A stretch of 64,000 bases of DNA, from NCBI GenBank assembly GCA_900320085.1, contig ONRC01000007.1:1-64000 (forward strand). The letters run 5' to 3'. Shown here piece by piece: positions 52,441-61,432 of this stretch (positions are counted from its first letter, which is position 1; each line of letters opens with the position of its first letter). Source of the stretch: an uncultured Eubacteriales bacterium. Its GTDB lineage: Bacteria; Bacillota; Clostridia; Christensenellales; Aristaeellaceae. Made by a program: the position numbers and the translations under genes. The notes beneath the pieces were generated by a model that was not told the origin of the DNA, did no database searches, and saw nothing but the letters and a program-made list of their open reading frames with translations.

Positions 52441-55400
52441 TTATTTTGCGGAGCCCTGCCTCAGCATCAGGGTGCGGATGCCAAAGGCGGGCAGGTCGAA
52501 GGTATAAGTATCCGAAACGACGAGCTGTGTGACGCCTTGTTCGTCAAACCCGCAGGAGCAGATAGCCCGGGCATCCGGGAGATGCAGGGTCACCCGCGCG
52601 GCGGCGCCCCGGTATTCCCACAGACGAACCACGACGCCGGAGCCGTCTTCGGCTGGCTTGACGGTTTCGATCAGCGCGTTTTCCGCCCAAATGCCCGCCG
52701 TTTCCTTTCCTTTTCCCGGCAGCAGCAGGGGCGGGACGTTGTAGGCGTAGCCATCCCGGGTGATACTGCTCAGGCCGAAGGGCGTATCATAAACGCACAG
52801 GGCAAAGGAAAAGTGCTGGCTTCCCCGGTCGCAGGAGCTGTCCGGTACGACGGGGGCATGGAGCAGGGTCAGGGCCAGATCGCCCTGATCCGCGCTGACG
52901 CCCCAGATGGCTTGATTCAGCAGCGCTATGCCCCGGTTCGCCTCAAACAGCGCGGAATAATGATGATTGCACACCTCGAACCGGTCTTGTGCAAACTGGG
53001 TGGCGCGGTGGGCCGGGCGCTGGATGTGGCAAAACTGCATTTCATGGATGGCGTTTTCACAGTTCAGACTGCTTTCAAAATGAGCTTTCAGCAGCTTGTG
53101 GCGCTCCTGCCAGTCGATCTTCAATGCAAATTCAATCCGGGGTTCCCCGGCCCGGACGGTGATGATTTCTTCGCAGGGGCTTTGCCCGATCAGGAGACGG
53201 ACGCGCGCGGTCAGCACGGGTCCGTTTTCTTTTTCCAGCGTCAAAGACTGAGCACGAACGGCGTCCACCCGATCCCGGGCATAATCGGGCGACAGCTCCC
53301 AGGCGTCGTAGACGGGTTCCACATCTTTATACAGCCGCAGTTCGTTCATCCGCATTCTGGGCGTTTGCAGCGGCAGCCCGGTGCGCAGGTCCGTCAAATC
53401 GCTGATCGTTCCGTCAGTCCGTAGGGTGAAGGATAACAATTGATTGTCAATTTTCCACCCTTCTTGATACGGAATCACAGTAACTTTTCCTGTTCCCTTT
53501 TGCAAATCGTCAGTCCGCACTGTTGCTGTTCCTGAGGGGGGCAGAGAAACATATCCCTGCGCGCCGCCGGGCAGCGCGACCCATTCCCGCCGGGCAAAGG
53601 GCAGGGTATTGATGATCGTGGTGTAACCCTCTGCTTGGGTGTCGATGGCATAAACAGCTTGGGCCAATTCTTCTGTCATCTTCTGAACCGTATGGAGCGC
53701 ATCGTTCAACGCCCGTTCCGCTTCCGCGTGCACATCCCGGATGCCCACGCCCGCGCAGATGTCGTGAAACTGGTGCAGCAGCAGGGTTTTCCAGGTTTTT
53801 TCAATCAGCGGCTGATATGGTTTCCGCTGCTCCTCTCCGCACTGGGCCAGCAGGAATTCCGCGTCGTGCAGGGCCTGCTCCAGAGCGCGGAGGGCGGTTT
53901 TCGTTTTCCGCTGGGAGGTATACGTTCCCCGGTGCCAGGCAAGGTACAGCTCCCCCCGCCATAGGTTTTTCCCCGCGTTCTCCGCCGCGCTTTCAAAGTG
54001 CTCCTGCAAGGTACTCCACTTCGTGCGGGGCAAGCCCTCCAAATCCCCTTCCCTTCTCAGGTATTCCAGCATGTCCCGCGTCGCGCCGCCGCCGCCGTCC
54101 CCAAAGCCGAAGGGGTAGAGCAGGGCGTCGATATGGCGCTGCTGGCTGCGGTGCTTTTCCCAGCGGTCATGCAGGCTGTCCGGCTCGGTGCGGCTGTTGC
54201 TTTTGAAAAAGCTCAGCGCCTGCACACGGGAACCGTCCACCCCTTCCCAGATGAAATCCTGGTAGGGGAAGCGCTGGCACTCCGGGTCGGCCCGCAGCAG
54301 CTTTTGGGTGGCGAAGTAGGGCACGTCAAAGGCTTTGAGCAATTGGGGCAGGCAGGGGGAAAACCCGAAGGTGTCGGGCTGCCAGGCCACGCGGCTGTTG
54401 ACCCCCAGCTTTTCCCGGAACCACCGTTTGCCCCATAACAGCTGCCGCACCAGGCTTTCCCCGGAGGGTATGTTGGTGTCGCATTCCACGTAAAACGCGC
54501 CGTCCGCCACGATCTGGCCGGTTTTCACGCGCTCCACAACGCGGGCGTACACCGACGGGCTGCTTTCCGCCAGCATGTCCAGCAGCGCCGGTTCGCAGGC
54601 CAGGAAGCGGTATTCCGGGTACTCATCCATCAGGGCCAACTGGTTGGCGTAGGTGCGAACGGATTTGTGGTAGGTTTCCTCCATCGGCCACAGCCAGGCC
54701 AGGTCGATGTGGGATTGTCCGATCAGCCGCAAGAGCGGCGCGGTGGAGCCGTTATGACAATCCAATACGGCCCGCAGGGCGGCCCGGCCTTGGCGGTAGG
54801 AGGTATTTCTTTCCTGTTCGGGCAATTCCAAATCCACCGTATGAGTGAAATCTTCCAGCGCTTCTTCGATCTTTTCCCGCCGCAGGCTGCCCTCCGGCAG
54901 CAGGTCATGAAGGCGGGTCAGGGTGTCCACGTCCATGAACAGCTGATAGGCGTCCTCGTTGAACAGCGCCAGAAAACTGTCTTTCACGGCGCACTGCGAC
55001 GCGGTGACGGCGGGCATCGGTTCCCTTTCCGGCGGGCAGGGGCCAAAGTTTTCCAGCCGCGGGCCGTTCCCGGCGTAGCTTTCGATCAAAAGGCGGAAGG
55101 ACGCGTCAGCCGGGGCTTGACGGAACAGCGTCACGTATTTGTGTTCCTTATCCAGGGAGCCCAGGGGCTGGCCGTTCATATACATTAGCTGTTCCCCACC
55201 CACGCCGCTGAGCAGCACGATTCTTTTCCCCTCGCAGCCATCGGGCAGCGTGAGGTCAGTCCGGAACCAGCAGTATTCCCGATGTTTTCCCCAGGGCGTT
55301 CCCGTGGGCATTGGTTCAAAGGGAAGCTGTTCCGCCGCTTCCGGGGTGAAGCGCTCAAGCGTCGGGCAGCCGGAAAAGTCCAAGCGGATCAGCGGCTTGA

Positions 55401-55467
55401 TGATCTGGTTTTTCAGTTCGCTCCGCCAGGCCTCCAGCCGTTCGCGGAATTTGCGTCTTTCAGTCAT
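52441..55467 (-). CDS. Glycoside hydrolase family 38 alpha-mannosidase
   Basis: 1008 aa, full length. N-terminal beta-sandwich (about 1-150), GH38 catalytic barrel (about 240-520), middle helical domain, C-terminal beta-sandwiches (about 640-1008). Zinc/active-site motifs: GQSHIDLAWLWP (His253, Asp255) and nucleophile Asp365 in WQPDTFGFSPCLP; HQFHDICAGVG in the three-helix domain. No signal peptide: cytosolic trimming of alpha-mannosides, for example from imported N-glycan or fungal mannan fragments. Faces the GH105 operon divergently. Confidence 0.96.
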   Translation of the reverse strand: MTERRKFRERLEAWRSELKNQIIKPLIRLDFSGCPTLERFTPEAAEQLPFEPMPTGTPWGKHREYCWFRTDLTLPDGCEGKRIVLLSGVGGEQLMYMNGQPLGSLDKEHKYVTLFRQAPADASFRLLIESYAGNGPRLENFGPCPPEREPMPAVTASQCAVKDSFLALFNEDAYQLFMDVDTLTRLHDLLPEGSLRREKIEEALEDFTHTVDLELPEQERNTSYRQGRAALRAVLDCHNGSTAPLLRLIGQSHIDLAWLWPMEETYHKSVRTYANQLALMDEYPEYRFLACEPALLDMLAESSPSVYARVVERVKTGQIVADGAFYVECDTNIPSGESLVRQLLWGKRWFREKLGVNSRVAWQPDTFGFSPCLPQLLKAFDVPYFATQKLLRADPECQRFPYQDFIWEGVDGSRVQALSFFKSNSRTEPDSLHDRWEKHRSQQRHIDALLYPFGFGDGGGGATRDMLEYLRREGDLEGLPRTKWSTLQEHFESAAENAGKNLWRGELYLAWHRGTYTSQRKTKTALRALEQALHDAEFLLAQCGEEQRKPYQPLIEKTWKTLLLHQFHDICAGVGIRDVHAEAERALNDALHTVQKMTEELAQAVYAIDTQAEGYTTIINTLPFARREWVALPGGAQGYVSLPPSGTATVRTDDLQKGTGKVTVIPYQEGWKIDNQLLSFTLRTDGTISDLTDLRTGLPLQTPRMRMNELRLYKDVEPVYDAWELSPDYARDRVDAVRAQSLTLEKENGPVLTARVRLLIGQSPCEEIITVRAGEPRIEFALKIDWQERHKLLKAHFESSLNCENAIHEMQFCHIQRPAHRATQFAQDRFEVCNHHYSALFEANRGIALLNQAIWGVSADQGDLALTLLHAPVVPDSSCDRGSQHFSFALCVYDTPFGLSSITRDGYAYNVPPLLLPGKGKETAGIWAENALIETVKPAEDGSGVVVRLWEYRGAAARVTLHLPDARAICSCGFDEQGVTQLVVSDTYTFDLPAFGIRTLMLRQGSAK

Positions 55468-55530
55468 ATTGGCTCCTTCTCCAAACAGAAAAATAAATTG
55501 ATCACCTTTATGGCTTTCTCGGAAGGGGGA

Positions 55531-55617
55531 CTGGGAGAAACCGCTCTTCGCCTTCCCCTCGCAGGGGAAGGTGGCGCGAAGCGCCGGATGAGGTTATTCA
55601 AAGAGCGGTTTCCCCCA
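55531..55617. repeat. CCTTCCCC-type inverted element
   Basis: Outer arms GGGAGAAACCGCTCTT and AAGAGCGGTTTCCCCC around an inner CCTTCCCCTCG/GGGGAAGG hairpin and GGCGCGAAGCGCC. Placed in the leader of the GH38 gene between its start and the minus-strand promoter at 55641-55668. Confidence 0.8.
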
Positions 55618-55640
55618 GAAAAAGCTGTATCATAACTACT

Positions 55641-55668
55641 ATTGTACATGTTTTCGCAAATTTGTAAA
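55641..55668 (-). promoter_or_regulatory. Candidate promoter of the GH38 gene
   Basis: Minus strand TTTACA, 16-bp spacer, TACAAT. About 175 bp upstream of the start, with the CCTTCCCC element between. Confidence 0.45.
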
Positions 55669-55680
55669 GCAAACGTTCTG

Positions 55681-55709
55681 TTGATTCTCAGGAAAACTTT
55701 TGATATAAT
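55681..55709 (+). promoter_or_regulatory. Promoter of the GH105 gene
   Basis: TTGATT, 17-bp spacer, perfect TATAAT; GGAG ribosome site follows before the ATG at 55742. Confidence 0.65.
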
Positions 55710-55741
55710 CATGTAAAAATGGGGAAAAAGGAGCGGGACAA

Positions 55742-56785
55742 ATGACAAATTATCATGCAATCGCCGATCGGGTGATGGGAAAGCTGCTGGCCGTGCGGGG
55801 CAGTGGGGACATCCACGACCACCTGACCCTGGACACCTGGGAATGGCCCCAAGGCGTAGCGCTGTACGCGATGATGAAGGTATACCAATCGGAAAGAAAG
55901 CCCGAGCTGTTACAGCAGATTGCCGCCTGGTATGACCGCCGGCTGGCCACGGGCCTGCCCAAACGCAACATCAACACCACCGCGCCCATGCTGGGCATGA
56001 CGTTTCTGTATGAAGAAACGAAGGAGGAAAAGTATCTTGCCCCCATTCAGGACTGGGCGGAATGGGTGATGACCGGGCTGCCCCGGACGGACGAGGGCGG
56101 CTTCCAGCACATCACCTCCGACGATATCAACGACCAGCAGATTTGGGACGACACCCTGTTTATGGCGGTGCTGTTTCTGTACCGCGCCGGGGTGATCCTG
56201 CACCGGGAAGCGTACAGGGAGGAAGCGAAGTATCAATTCCTGCTGCACATCAAATACCTGCACAGCCAGAAAGACCACCTGTGGTATCACGGCTACTGCT
56301 TCGACGGCGGGCATCATTTCTCCGGCGCGTACTGGTGCCGGGGCAACAGCTGGTTCACCGCGGGCGGCGCGGACTTTCTGGAATGGCTGGAGGAAGGCAG
56401 CGTGAAGCGGCTGATCCGGGAAACGTTCACAAGCCAGTGCGCGGCGCTGAAAGCCTGTCAGGACGCGGAAACCGGCCTGTGGCACACCCTGCTGGACGAC
56501 CCCGGCTCCTACACCGAAACCAGCGGCAGCGCGGCGATTGCCTACGGCCTGCTGAAAGGCGTGCGCCTGGGCATCCTGCCGAAAGACGCATACGCCGCCT
56601 GCGCGCGCCGCGCGGCGGAGGGCGTGCTCCGCATGGTGCGGGAGGACGGCCAGGTGCAGGGCGTATCCTACGGCACGCCCATGGGCCGCGACCGGGATTT
56701 CTACCGCCATGTGCCCATCCAGCCCACGGCCTACGGGCAGGGCCTGACCTTCCTGATGCTGACCGAGCTGATGCGGCAGGGATGA
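55742..56785 (+). CDS. Glycoside hydrolase family 105 unsaturated rhamnogalacturonyl hydrolase
   Basis: 347 aa, full length (alpha/alpha)6 barrel. Cleaves the non-reducing unsaturated uronic acid from lyase products by hydration of the double bond, yielding the 5-keto-4-deoxyuronate substrate of KduI. Motifs: WDDTLFMA with catalytic Asp136/137, WYHGYCFDG (181-189), YWCRGNSWF (197-205) and LLKGVRLGIL near the C terminus. Cytosolic. Heads the plus-strand operon toward the oligosaccharide transporter. Confidence 0.93.
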   Translation: MTNYHAIADRVMGKLLAVRGSGDIHDHLTLDTWEWPQGVALYAMMKVYQSERKPELLQQIAAWYDRRLATGLPKRNINTTAPMLGMTFLYEETKEEKYLAPIQDWAEWVMTGLPRTDEGGFQHITSDDINDQQIWDDTLFMAVLFLYRAGVILHREAYREEAKYQFLLHIKYLHSQKDHLWYHGYCFDGGHHFSGAYWCRGNSWFTAGGADFLEWLEEGSVKRLIRETFTSQCAALKACQDAETGLWHTLLDDPGSYTETSGSAAIAYGLLKGVRLGILPKDAYAACARRAAEGVLRMVREDGQVQGVSYGTPMGRDRDFYRHVPIQPTAYGQGLTFLMLTELMRQG

Positions 56786-56794
56786 AAAATTTGG

Positions 56795-56823
56795 TTGCAA
56801 AGCGGCCAAAAATCTGGTATAAT
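56795..56823 (+). promoter_or_regulatory. Promoter of the 550-aa protein gene
   Basis: TTGCAA, 17-bp spacer, perfect TATAAT directly after the GH105 stop; 57 bp upstream of the ATG. Confidence 0.6.
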
Positions 56824-56879
56824 ACAAAACAGATCAAAACACGTCACGGGTATTTTTCACATCAAAGGCGGACGATTGC

Positions 56880-58532
56880 ATGACACATCGCAGGGCATTG
56901 CTGTTGGATTTGGATGAGCGCATCGGGCGTTTGCTGCCCCGGCAGATCACCGCTGAAGGTGATGATCGCTTTGGCGGCTTCTGGACGGCAGACTTCCACG
57001 TGGAACCCCGGGAAAGCGGCTTCTTCCTGGGCGATATGGTGGCGGCCTTCGTGACCGAGGACAGCCGGTGGTATCTGCATGACGAATTAAAAGCGGCGAT
57101 TCAGCGGGATTTGGTTTACATGCAGCGCCACCAGCGGCCCGACGGCTGCTTCGACCTGACGCCCTGCAACTACGCTTCCCCGCCCGACACCGCCTTTATG
57201 GTCAACGCCATGCTGAACGGCTGGTGGCTGCTGGAAAAATGCAAAGCAAAGGAAGCGGACTTTATCCGTTCGCCCATGTACGCCCTCATCGACAGCGCCT
57301 CCCGGGGTATTGCGGCGGGGGGCTTCCACACGCCCAACCACCGCTGGGCCATTTCCGCCTGCCTGTTGAATTGCGAAAAAATCACCGGCAACAAAGCCCT
57401 GGGCGGTCGTGCCCGGCAGTATCTGCGGGAAGGGCTGGACATCAACGCCGACGGGGAGTTTGCCGAGCGCAGCGCCGGAAATTACAACCAGGTCAACGAT
57501 GATCAGATGATCCGGCTGTACCTGGCCACCGGGGACAAGACGTTCCTGGAGGCCGCCGCCCGGAACCTGGAAATGATGTACTGTTATTTCGACCCCGACA
57601 ATTCCGTGTTCACCAACAATTCCACCCGGCAGGACATGGGCAAAAAGGTCTACGCCGACACTTATTATATCCTCTATTTATTGGTGGGGTATCTGCTGGG
57701 CCGGGAGGACTTGGGCCGCATGGCGGGCTTCATCTGGCGCGACTGCGCCCGGCGCGGCACGGTGCCGCCGGGGGTGGAATGGGTGCTGCTGTTCCCGGAG
57801 ATGGACGGGTACGGGGAGCGGGAGGATTTTGTCCCGCCCATCGCTCATATCGACCGGCTGTTCCCCGACAGCGCCATCGCCCGCATCCGGGAAGGGGACT
57901 GGAGCTGCTCCCTGCTGAAGGGCAAGGCCAACTGCCTGTATTTCCAGCACGGGGCCTTCAGCCTGTACATGACCATCTATTCCAATCTCTGCGACCGGCG
58001 GAACTTCCTGGCCGACACCCTGGAGAAAACCGAAACCGGCTATGTCATGCGCTCCCACGCTGCGGGCTGGTATTACCTGCCCTTTGACCAGCAGCCGCCC
58101 ACCAGCGACTGGTGGGCCATGGACAATCCCCACACCCGGAAAAAGACCGAGGGCCTGCCCCTGGATACAGAACTGGAAATCGTGAAGGCGGAGGACGGCA
58201 TCGACCTGTTTATCCGCACATCGGGCATCGACCAATTGCCCCTGCGGTGCGAATTTTCCTTTCTGCCCGGCGGCTATGTGCGAACGGAGCATTTCATCCA
58301 GCGCACAAAGCCGGGAGAGAGCATCAACGTGCTGGACGGCACGGTGGAGGCCGCCGGGCCGGGCGGTGAAACCATCCTGCTGCAAAGCGCCTTCGGCGCG
58401 CACGATTTCCGCGACCGCATGGGCGGCGCATATCCCCTCAGCGAAAACCATTACACTGTCCTCTTTACCGCCTACACCCCCGTGGATCAGAAAATTTCCA
58501 TCCGCGCCGCCCGGATGGACAGACATGTGTGA
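56880..58532 (+). CDS. Unassigned 550-aa protein, probable (alpha/alpha)-toroid carbohydrate-active enzyme
   Basis: 550 aa; AAAGGCGG precedes the ATG. The first 360 residues are helical repeats with motifs of glycan-processing toroids: RFGGFWTADFHVEP, HRWAISACLLN, YNQVNDDQMIRLYLATGD, YADTYYILYL. The last 150 residues (from about 400) are beta-rich, like the C-terminal sandwich of heparinase-type lyases. No signal peptide. I do not recognise a named family. Its position between a GH105 enzyme and an oligosaccharide-type transporter suggests a lyase or hydrolase acting on imported acidic oligosaccharides. Confidence 0.75.
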   Translation: MTHRRALLLDLDERIGRLLPRQITAEGDDRFGGFWTADFHVEPRESGFFLGDMVAAFVTEDSRWYLHDELKAAIQRDLVYMQRHQRPDGCFDLTPCNYASPPDTAFMVNAMLNGWWLLEKCKAKEADFIRSPMYALIDSASRGIAAGGFHTPNHRWAISACLLNCEKITGNKALGGRARQYLREGLDINADGEFAERSAGNYNQVNDDQMIRLYLATGDKTFLEAAARNLEMMYCYFDPDNSVFTNNSTRQDMGKKVYADTYYILYLLVGYLLGREDLGRMAGFIWRDCARRGTVPPGVEWVLLFPEMDGYGEREDFVPPIAHIDRLFPDSAIARIREGDWSCSLLKGKANCLYFQHGAFSLYMTIYSNLCDRRNFLADTLEKTETGYVMRSHAAGWYYLPFDQQPPTSDWWAMDNPHTRKKTEGLPLDTELEIVKAEDGIDLFIRTSGIDQLPLRCEFSFLPGGYVRTEHFIQRTKPGESINVLDGTVEAAGPGGETILLQSAFGAHDFRDRMGGAYPLSENHYTVLFTAYTPVDQKISIRAARMDRHV

Positions 58533-58578
58533 ATATAGAAACTTTTTTCATGGATGAGTGGTCAAGTCGGTATGAAAG

Positions 58579-58900
58579 AAACGCTGGGGCTGTTCGCCCC
58601 AGACCCCAACCAGGGACCTGAGGCCCCTGGACCCGCAACTGGCGATATTACATTGTTGACATAAACGGACAAGCGCCGCCTGCTGCGCTGGGGTTACGAA
58701 AAGTTTGAGGACTTCTGGCCCAAGAAAGCCCGGGAACATCCGAGGGGGAAAGTGAACTTTCCCCTGCGGATGATTCCCTGGCTTTCCCCGGATGCAAAGC
58801 ATCCGGGTTGGAAAATCAAGAAGTAACCGCTATTGGAGTCCAGAGGATGAAATCCTTTGGCGCAGGGTACAGGGGCCGCGCAGGCCCCTGCCTCGTCGTC
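58579..58900. repeat. Composite hairpin element, copy R3
   Basis: Same order as R2 but shorter: CTGGGGC/GCCCCAG hairpin, CCAGGGACC region, CGCAACTGGCGATATTAC spacer, CTTCTGGCCC, 60-bp palindrome, GGATGC/GCATCC, then the right-end hairpins CCAGAGGAT/ATCCTTTGG and CAGGGGCC/GGCCCCTG. The GGCGGCTTCGCC-GGGCCAGAAG part of the core is deleted. Fills the 435-bp space before the binding-protein gene. Confidence 0.85.
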
Positions 58901-58967
58901 TTTTTTCTCGTTCCCATCCGCATCCATTGCGGAAGTAATATCAACCAAGCCAAAGGAGGAACAGAAC

Positions 58968-60866
58968 ATGAAGACCCGGAAGATCATTTCCGCGCTGCTC
59001 GCGGCCGTGATGCTGATGACCATGGTATCCTTCGCGTCCGCCGAAACGGCCTACACCCAGTCCCCCTACCTGGACGGCCAGGAGCTGCCCCCCGTGGAAG
59101 AACGGCTGCCCGCCGCGGCTGACGTGATGGTGGAGAACGTGGCCGACATTGGCCAGTACACCGATTATATCACCCTGATGCAGGGCGGCTCCTCCAAGTG
59201 GGGCCCCGGCAAGCCCACCGAGGAAGCGCTCTTCCGGTTCCGCACCGACGGCACCGTGGAGCCCAACGTGGCCAAGGGCTTTGAGGTAAACGAGGACGCC
59301 ACCGTGTGGACGATCCATCTGCGCGAAGGCATGAAGTGGTCCGACGGCGTGCCGTTCACTTCCGAGGACTGCCGCTTCTTCTATGAAAACTGCCTGCTCA
59401 CCGGCTTCACCGGCAAGAGCGCCTGGGAAGCCGTGAAGGCCGCCGACGAGAACGGCGAAATGCAGCTGGCGAAGCTGGACATCGTGGACGACTATACCTT
59501 CACCATGACCTTCGCTTCCTCCAAGCCCGAATTCCTGCGGGAGCTGGCGATCAACGGCAAGTGGTTCTTCGCGCCCAAGCACTGGCTGGAGGAGCACGTG
59601 GCCGTGTACAGCGATGAAAGCAAGACCGCCGAGGAAAAGGACGCCTACGCCCAGGCCCTGGGCTTCTCCGACATGAAGGCCCTGGGCAACAGCTACACCT
59701 ACTATTACTGGATCGTGCCCGGCCGGCCCACCCTCCGCGCCTGGACGATCGACGGCGACTTCAACGCCGAAATGTGCGTGTGGAAGCGCAACCCCTACTA
59801 CTGGAAGGTGGACGCCGAAGGCAAGCAACTGCCCTACATTGACGAGCTCCACTTCCGCCGCTACAGCGACGATTCCCAGGCCCTGCTGTGGATCATGGAT
59901 GGCACCGCCGACATCGGCTCCGTTGCCCTGGCCGACGTGGATACCATCCTGGCCTCCGACGCCAACGTGAACCTGGTCGAGTGGTCCTCCACCAGCTGGA
60001 CCAGCCAGTCCATGCAGCTGAACCTGGCCGTCAAGGACGATCTCAAGCGCCCCCTGTTCCAGGATGTGAACTTCCGCCACGCCCTGTCCATCATCGTGGA
60101 CCGCAACCAAATCGCCCAGCTGATCGACAACGGCTACACCGAGCCCGCCCAGTCCGCTCCCGGCGAAGGCGCCCAGGGCTATGACCCCGAATGGACCGCC
60201 AAGTGGACGGAGCAGGATGTGGAAGGCGCCCAAGCGCTGCTGGAACAGTGCGGCCTGGTGAAAGGCGCGGATGGCTTCTGGGCCTTCAGCGACGGCACCA
60301 AGCTGACATTGAACCTGCAATACCAGAACGAAGCCGACGCCAGCCTGGCCGAGCTGCTCAAGAACGACCTGAACAAGGCCGGCATCGACGCCACCACCCG
60401 CATGTATGACCGCTCCATCATGGAAGAAATGCGCTCCGCCAACGAGCATGAGATCGTGCTGAACTACGAGAACTTCGACACCTTCTCCATTTCCCTGCGC
60501 CCCGACTACTTCGTGCCGCTGCGCGACTACTGCGTGTGGGGCACCGCCTTCGGCCTGTGGTATCTGAACAGCCTGGACGGCAAGGGCCGCGAAGGCGCTG
60601 TGGAGCCGCCGGAAGACGTGAAGGCCATGCTGGAAATCTACACCAACATGAAGAACGCCACCACCTCCGAGGAGAAGGAAGCGCTGGCCCTCCAGCTGCT
60701 GGACTGCTTCAAGGAAGGCATCTATGAGATCGGCTTCACCTCCTCCAACCCCGCCGTGTACGCCGTCAACGCCAAGATGCACAACTTCCGCGAGGACGGC
60801 ATCGCCTGCGACGAATTCCGCGACCTGGGCCTGGCCAACTTCCCCTGCCTGTGGGTGGAAAAGTAA
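58968..60866 (+). CDS. ABC transporter substrate-binding protein, SBP_bac_5 (peptide/oligosaccharide) family
   Basis: 632 aa from ATG 58968 behind AAAGGAGG. Signal peptide about 1-24 (ending FASA); no lipobox. Family 5 binding-protein features: FRTDGTVEPNVAKGFEV, WTIHLREGMKWSDGVPFTSEDC (the usual RxGVKWSDGxPxTAxD signature) and FRHALSIIVDRNQIAQLI. The length is at the upper end of the family, as seen for members that bind oligosaccharides. In context it probably delivers acidic oligosaccharides to the DppB/DppC-type permeases. Flanked on both sides by composite hairpin elements. Confidence 0.93.
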   Translation: MKTRKIISALLAAVMLMTMVSFASAETAYTQSPYLDGQELPPVEERLPAAADVMVENVADIGQYTDYITLMQGGSSKWGPGKPTEEALFRFRTDGTVEPNVAKGFEVNEDATVWTIHLREGMKWSDGVPFTSEDCRFFYENCLLTGFTGKSAWEAVKAADENGEMQLAKLDIVDDYTFTMTFASSKPEFLRELAINGKWFFAPKHWLEEHVAVYSDESKTAEEKDAYAQALGFSDMKALGNSYTYYYWIVPGRPTLRAWTIDGDFNAEMCVWKRNPYYWKVDAEGKQLPYIDELHFRRYSDDSQALLWIMDGTADIGSVALADVDTILASDANVNLVEWSSTSWTSQSMQLNLAVKDDLKRPLFQDVNFRHALSIIVDRNQIAQLIDNGYTEPAQSAPGEGAQGYDPEWTAKWTEQDVEGAQALLEQCGLVKGADGFWAFSDGTKLTLNLQYQNEADASLAELLKNDLNKAGIDATTRMYDRSIMEEMRSANEHEIVLNYENFDTFSISLRPDYFVPLRDYCVWGTAFGLWYLNSLDGKGREGAVEPPEDVKAMLEIYTNMKNATTSEEKEALALQLLDCFKEGIYEIGFTSSNPAVYAVNAKMHNFREDGIACDEFRDLGLANFPCLWVEK

Positions 60867-60968
60867 TCGCTCCAATCCCTTTGTAACTGTTTCAACCAAG
60901 GGCGGGAAGGCGCACCCTCGCCTTCCCGCTTTTCTTTTCATCCTGCTGCTTGATTTCAGAAGAAAAGA

Positions 60969-61370
60969 GAACGGCGGGGCGTTGCCCCGCACCCCACCAG
61001 GGTACTGAGTACCCTGGACCCACAGCAGCGGATGATGCTTGGTCTATTAACGCCACTTGATTCCCGCTGTTGCTTGGAGCAGCGGAGAATCATGCTTGAC
61101 GGCACTGTGCTTCTGGCCCGGCGGCGAAGCCGCCAACCCGGATGCTTTGCATCCGGGGAAAGCCGGGGAATCATCCGTAGGGGAAAGTTCACTTTCCCCT
61201 CGGATGTTCCCGGGCTTTCTTGGGCCAGAAGCCCTCAAACGTTCGTAAATCCCAGCGCGGCTGGCGAAAGCTGTTGGATGTTCCCAACGGCGTATTTTCG
61301 CCTATTGGAGTCCAGAGGGTGAAACCCTCTGGTTCAGGGGTACAGGGGGCTGAAGAAGCCCCCTGCCTCG
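60969..61370. repeat. Composite hairpin element, copy R4 with inverted core
   Basis: Left end (GCGGGGCG/CGCCCCGC-type hairpin, CCAGGGTACTGAGTACCCTGG) and right end (CCTATTGGAGTCCAGAGGGT, AGCCCCCTG) are in the same orientation as R2 and R3, but the stretch from about 61060 to 61275 is the reverse complement of the R2 core, including CTTCTGGCCC (61110), GGCGGCGAAGCCGCC, the palindrome and GGGCCAGAAG (61222). Fills the 566-bp space between binding-protein and permease genes. Confidence 0.85.
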
Positions 61371-61432
61371 TAAGCGTTTCTGCATAAACCGCAGTATTTT
61401 CATTCTTCATCCCCGCAAGGAGGCAAGCGCCT

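Noticed and set aside
58941..60992. Minus-strand frame of 683 codons opposite the SBP_bac_5 gene
   Set aside because: Shadow frame; Val/Gly/His-rich without domains, and the plus strand encodes a full binding protein with signal peptide.
60969..61370. Composite elements considered as insertion sequences
   Set aside because: No transposase frame, no clear target-site duplication visible, and size of about 0.3-0.43 kb with internal hairpins; at most non-autonomous.
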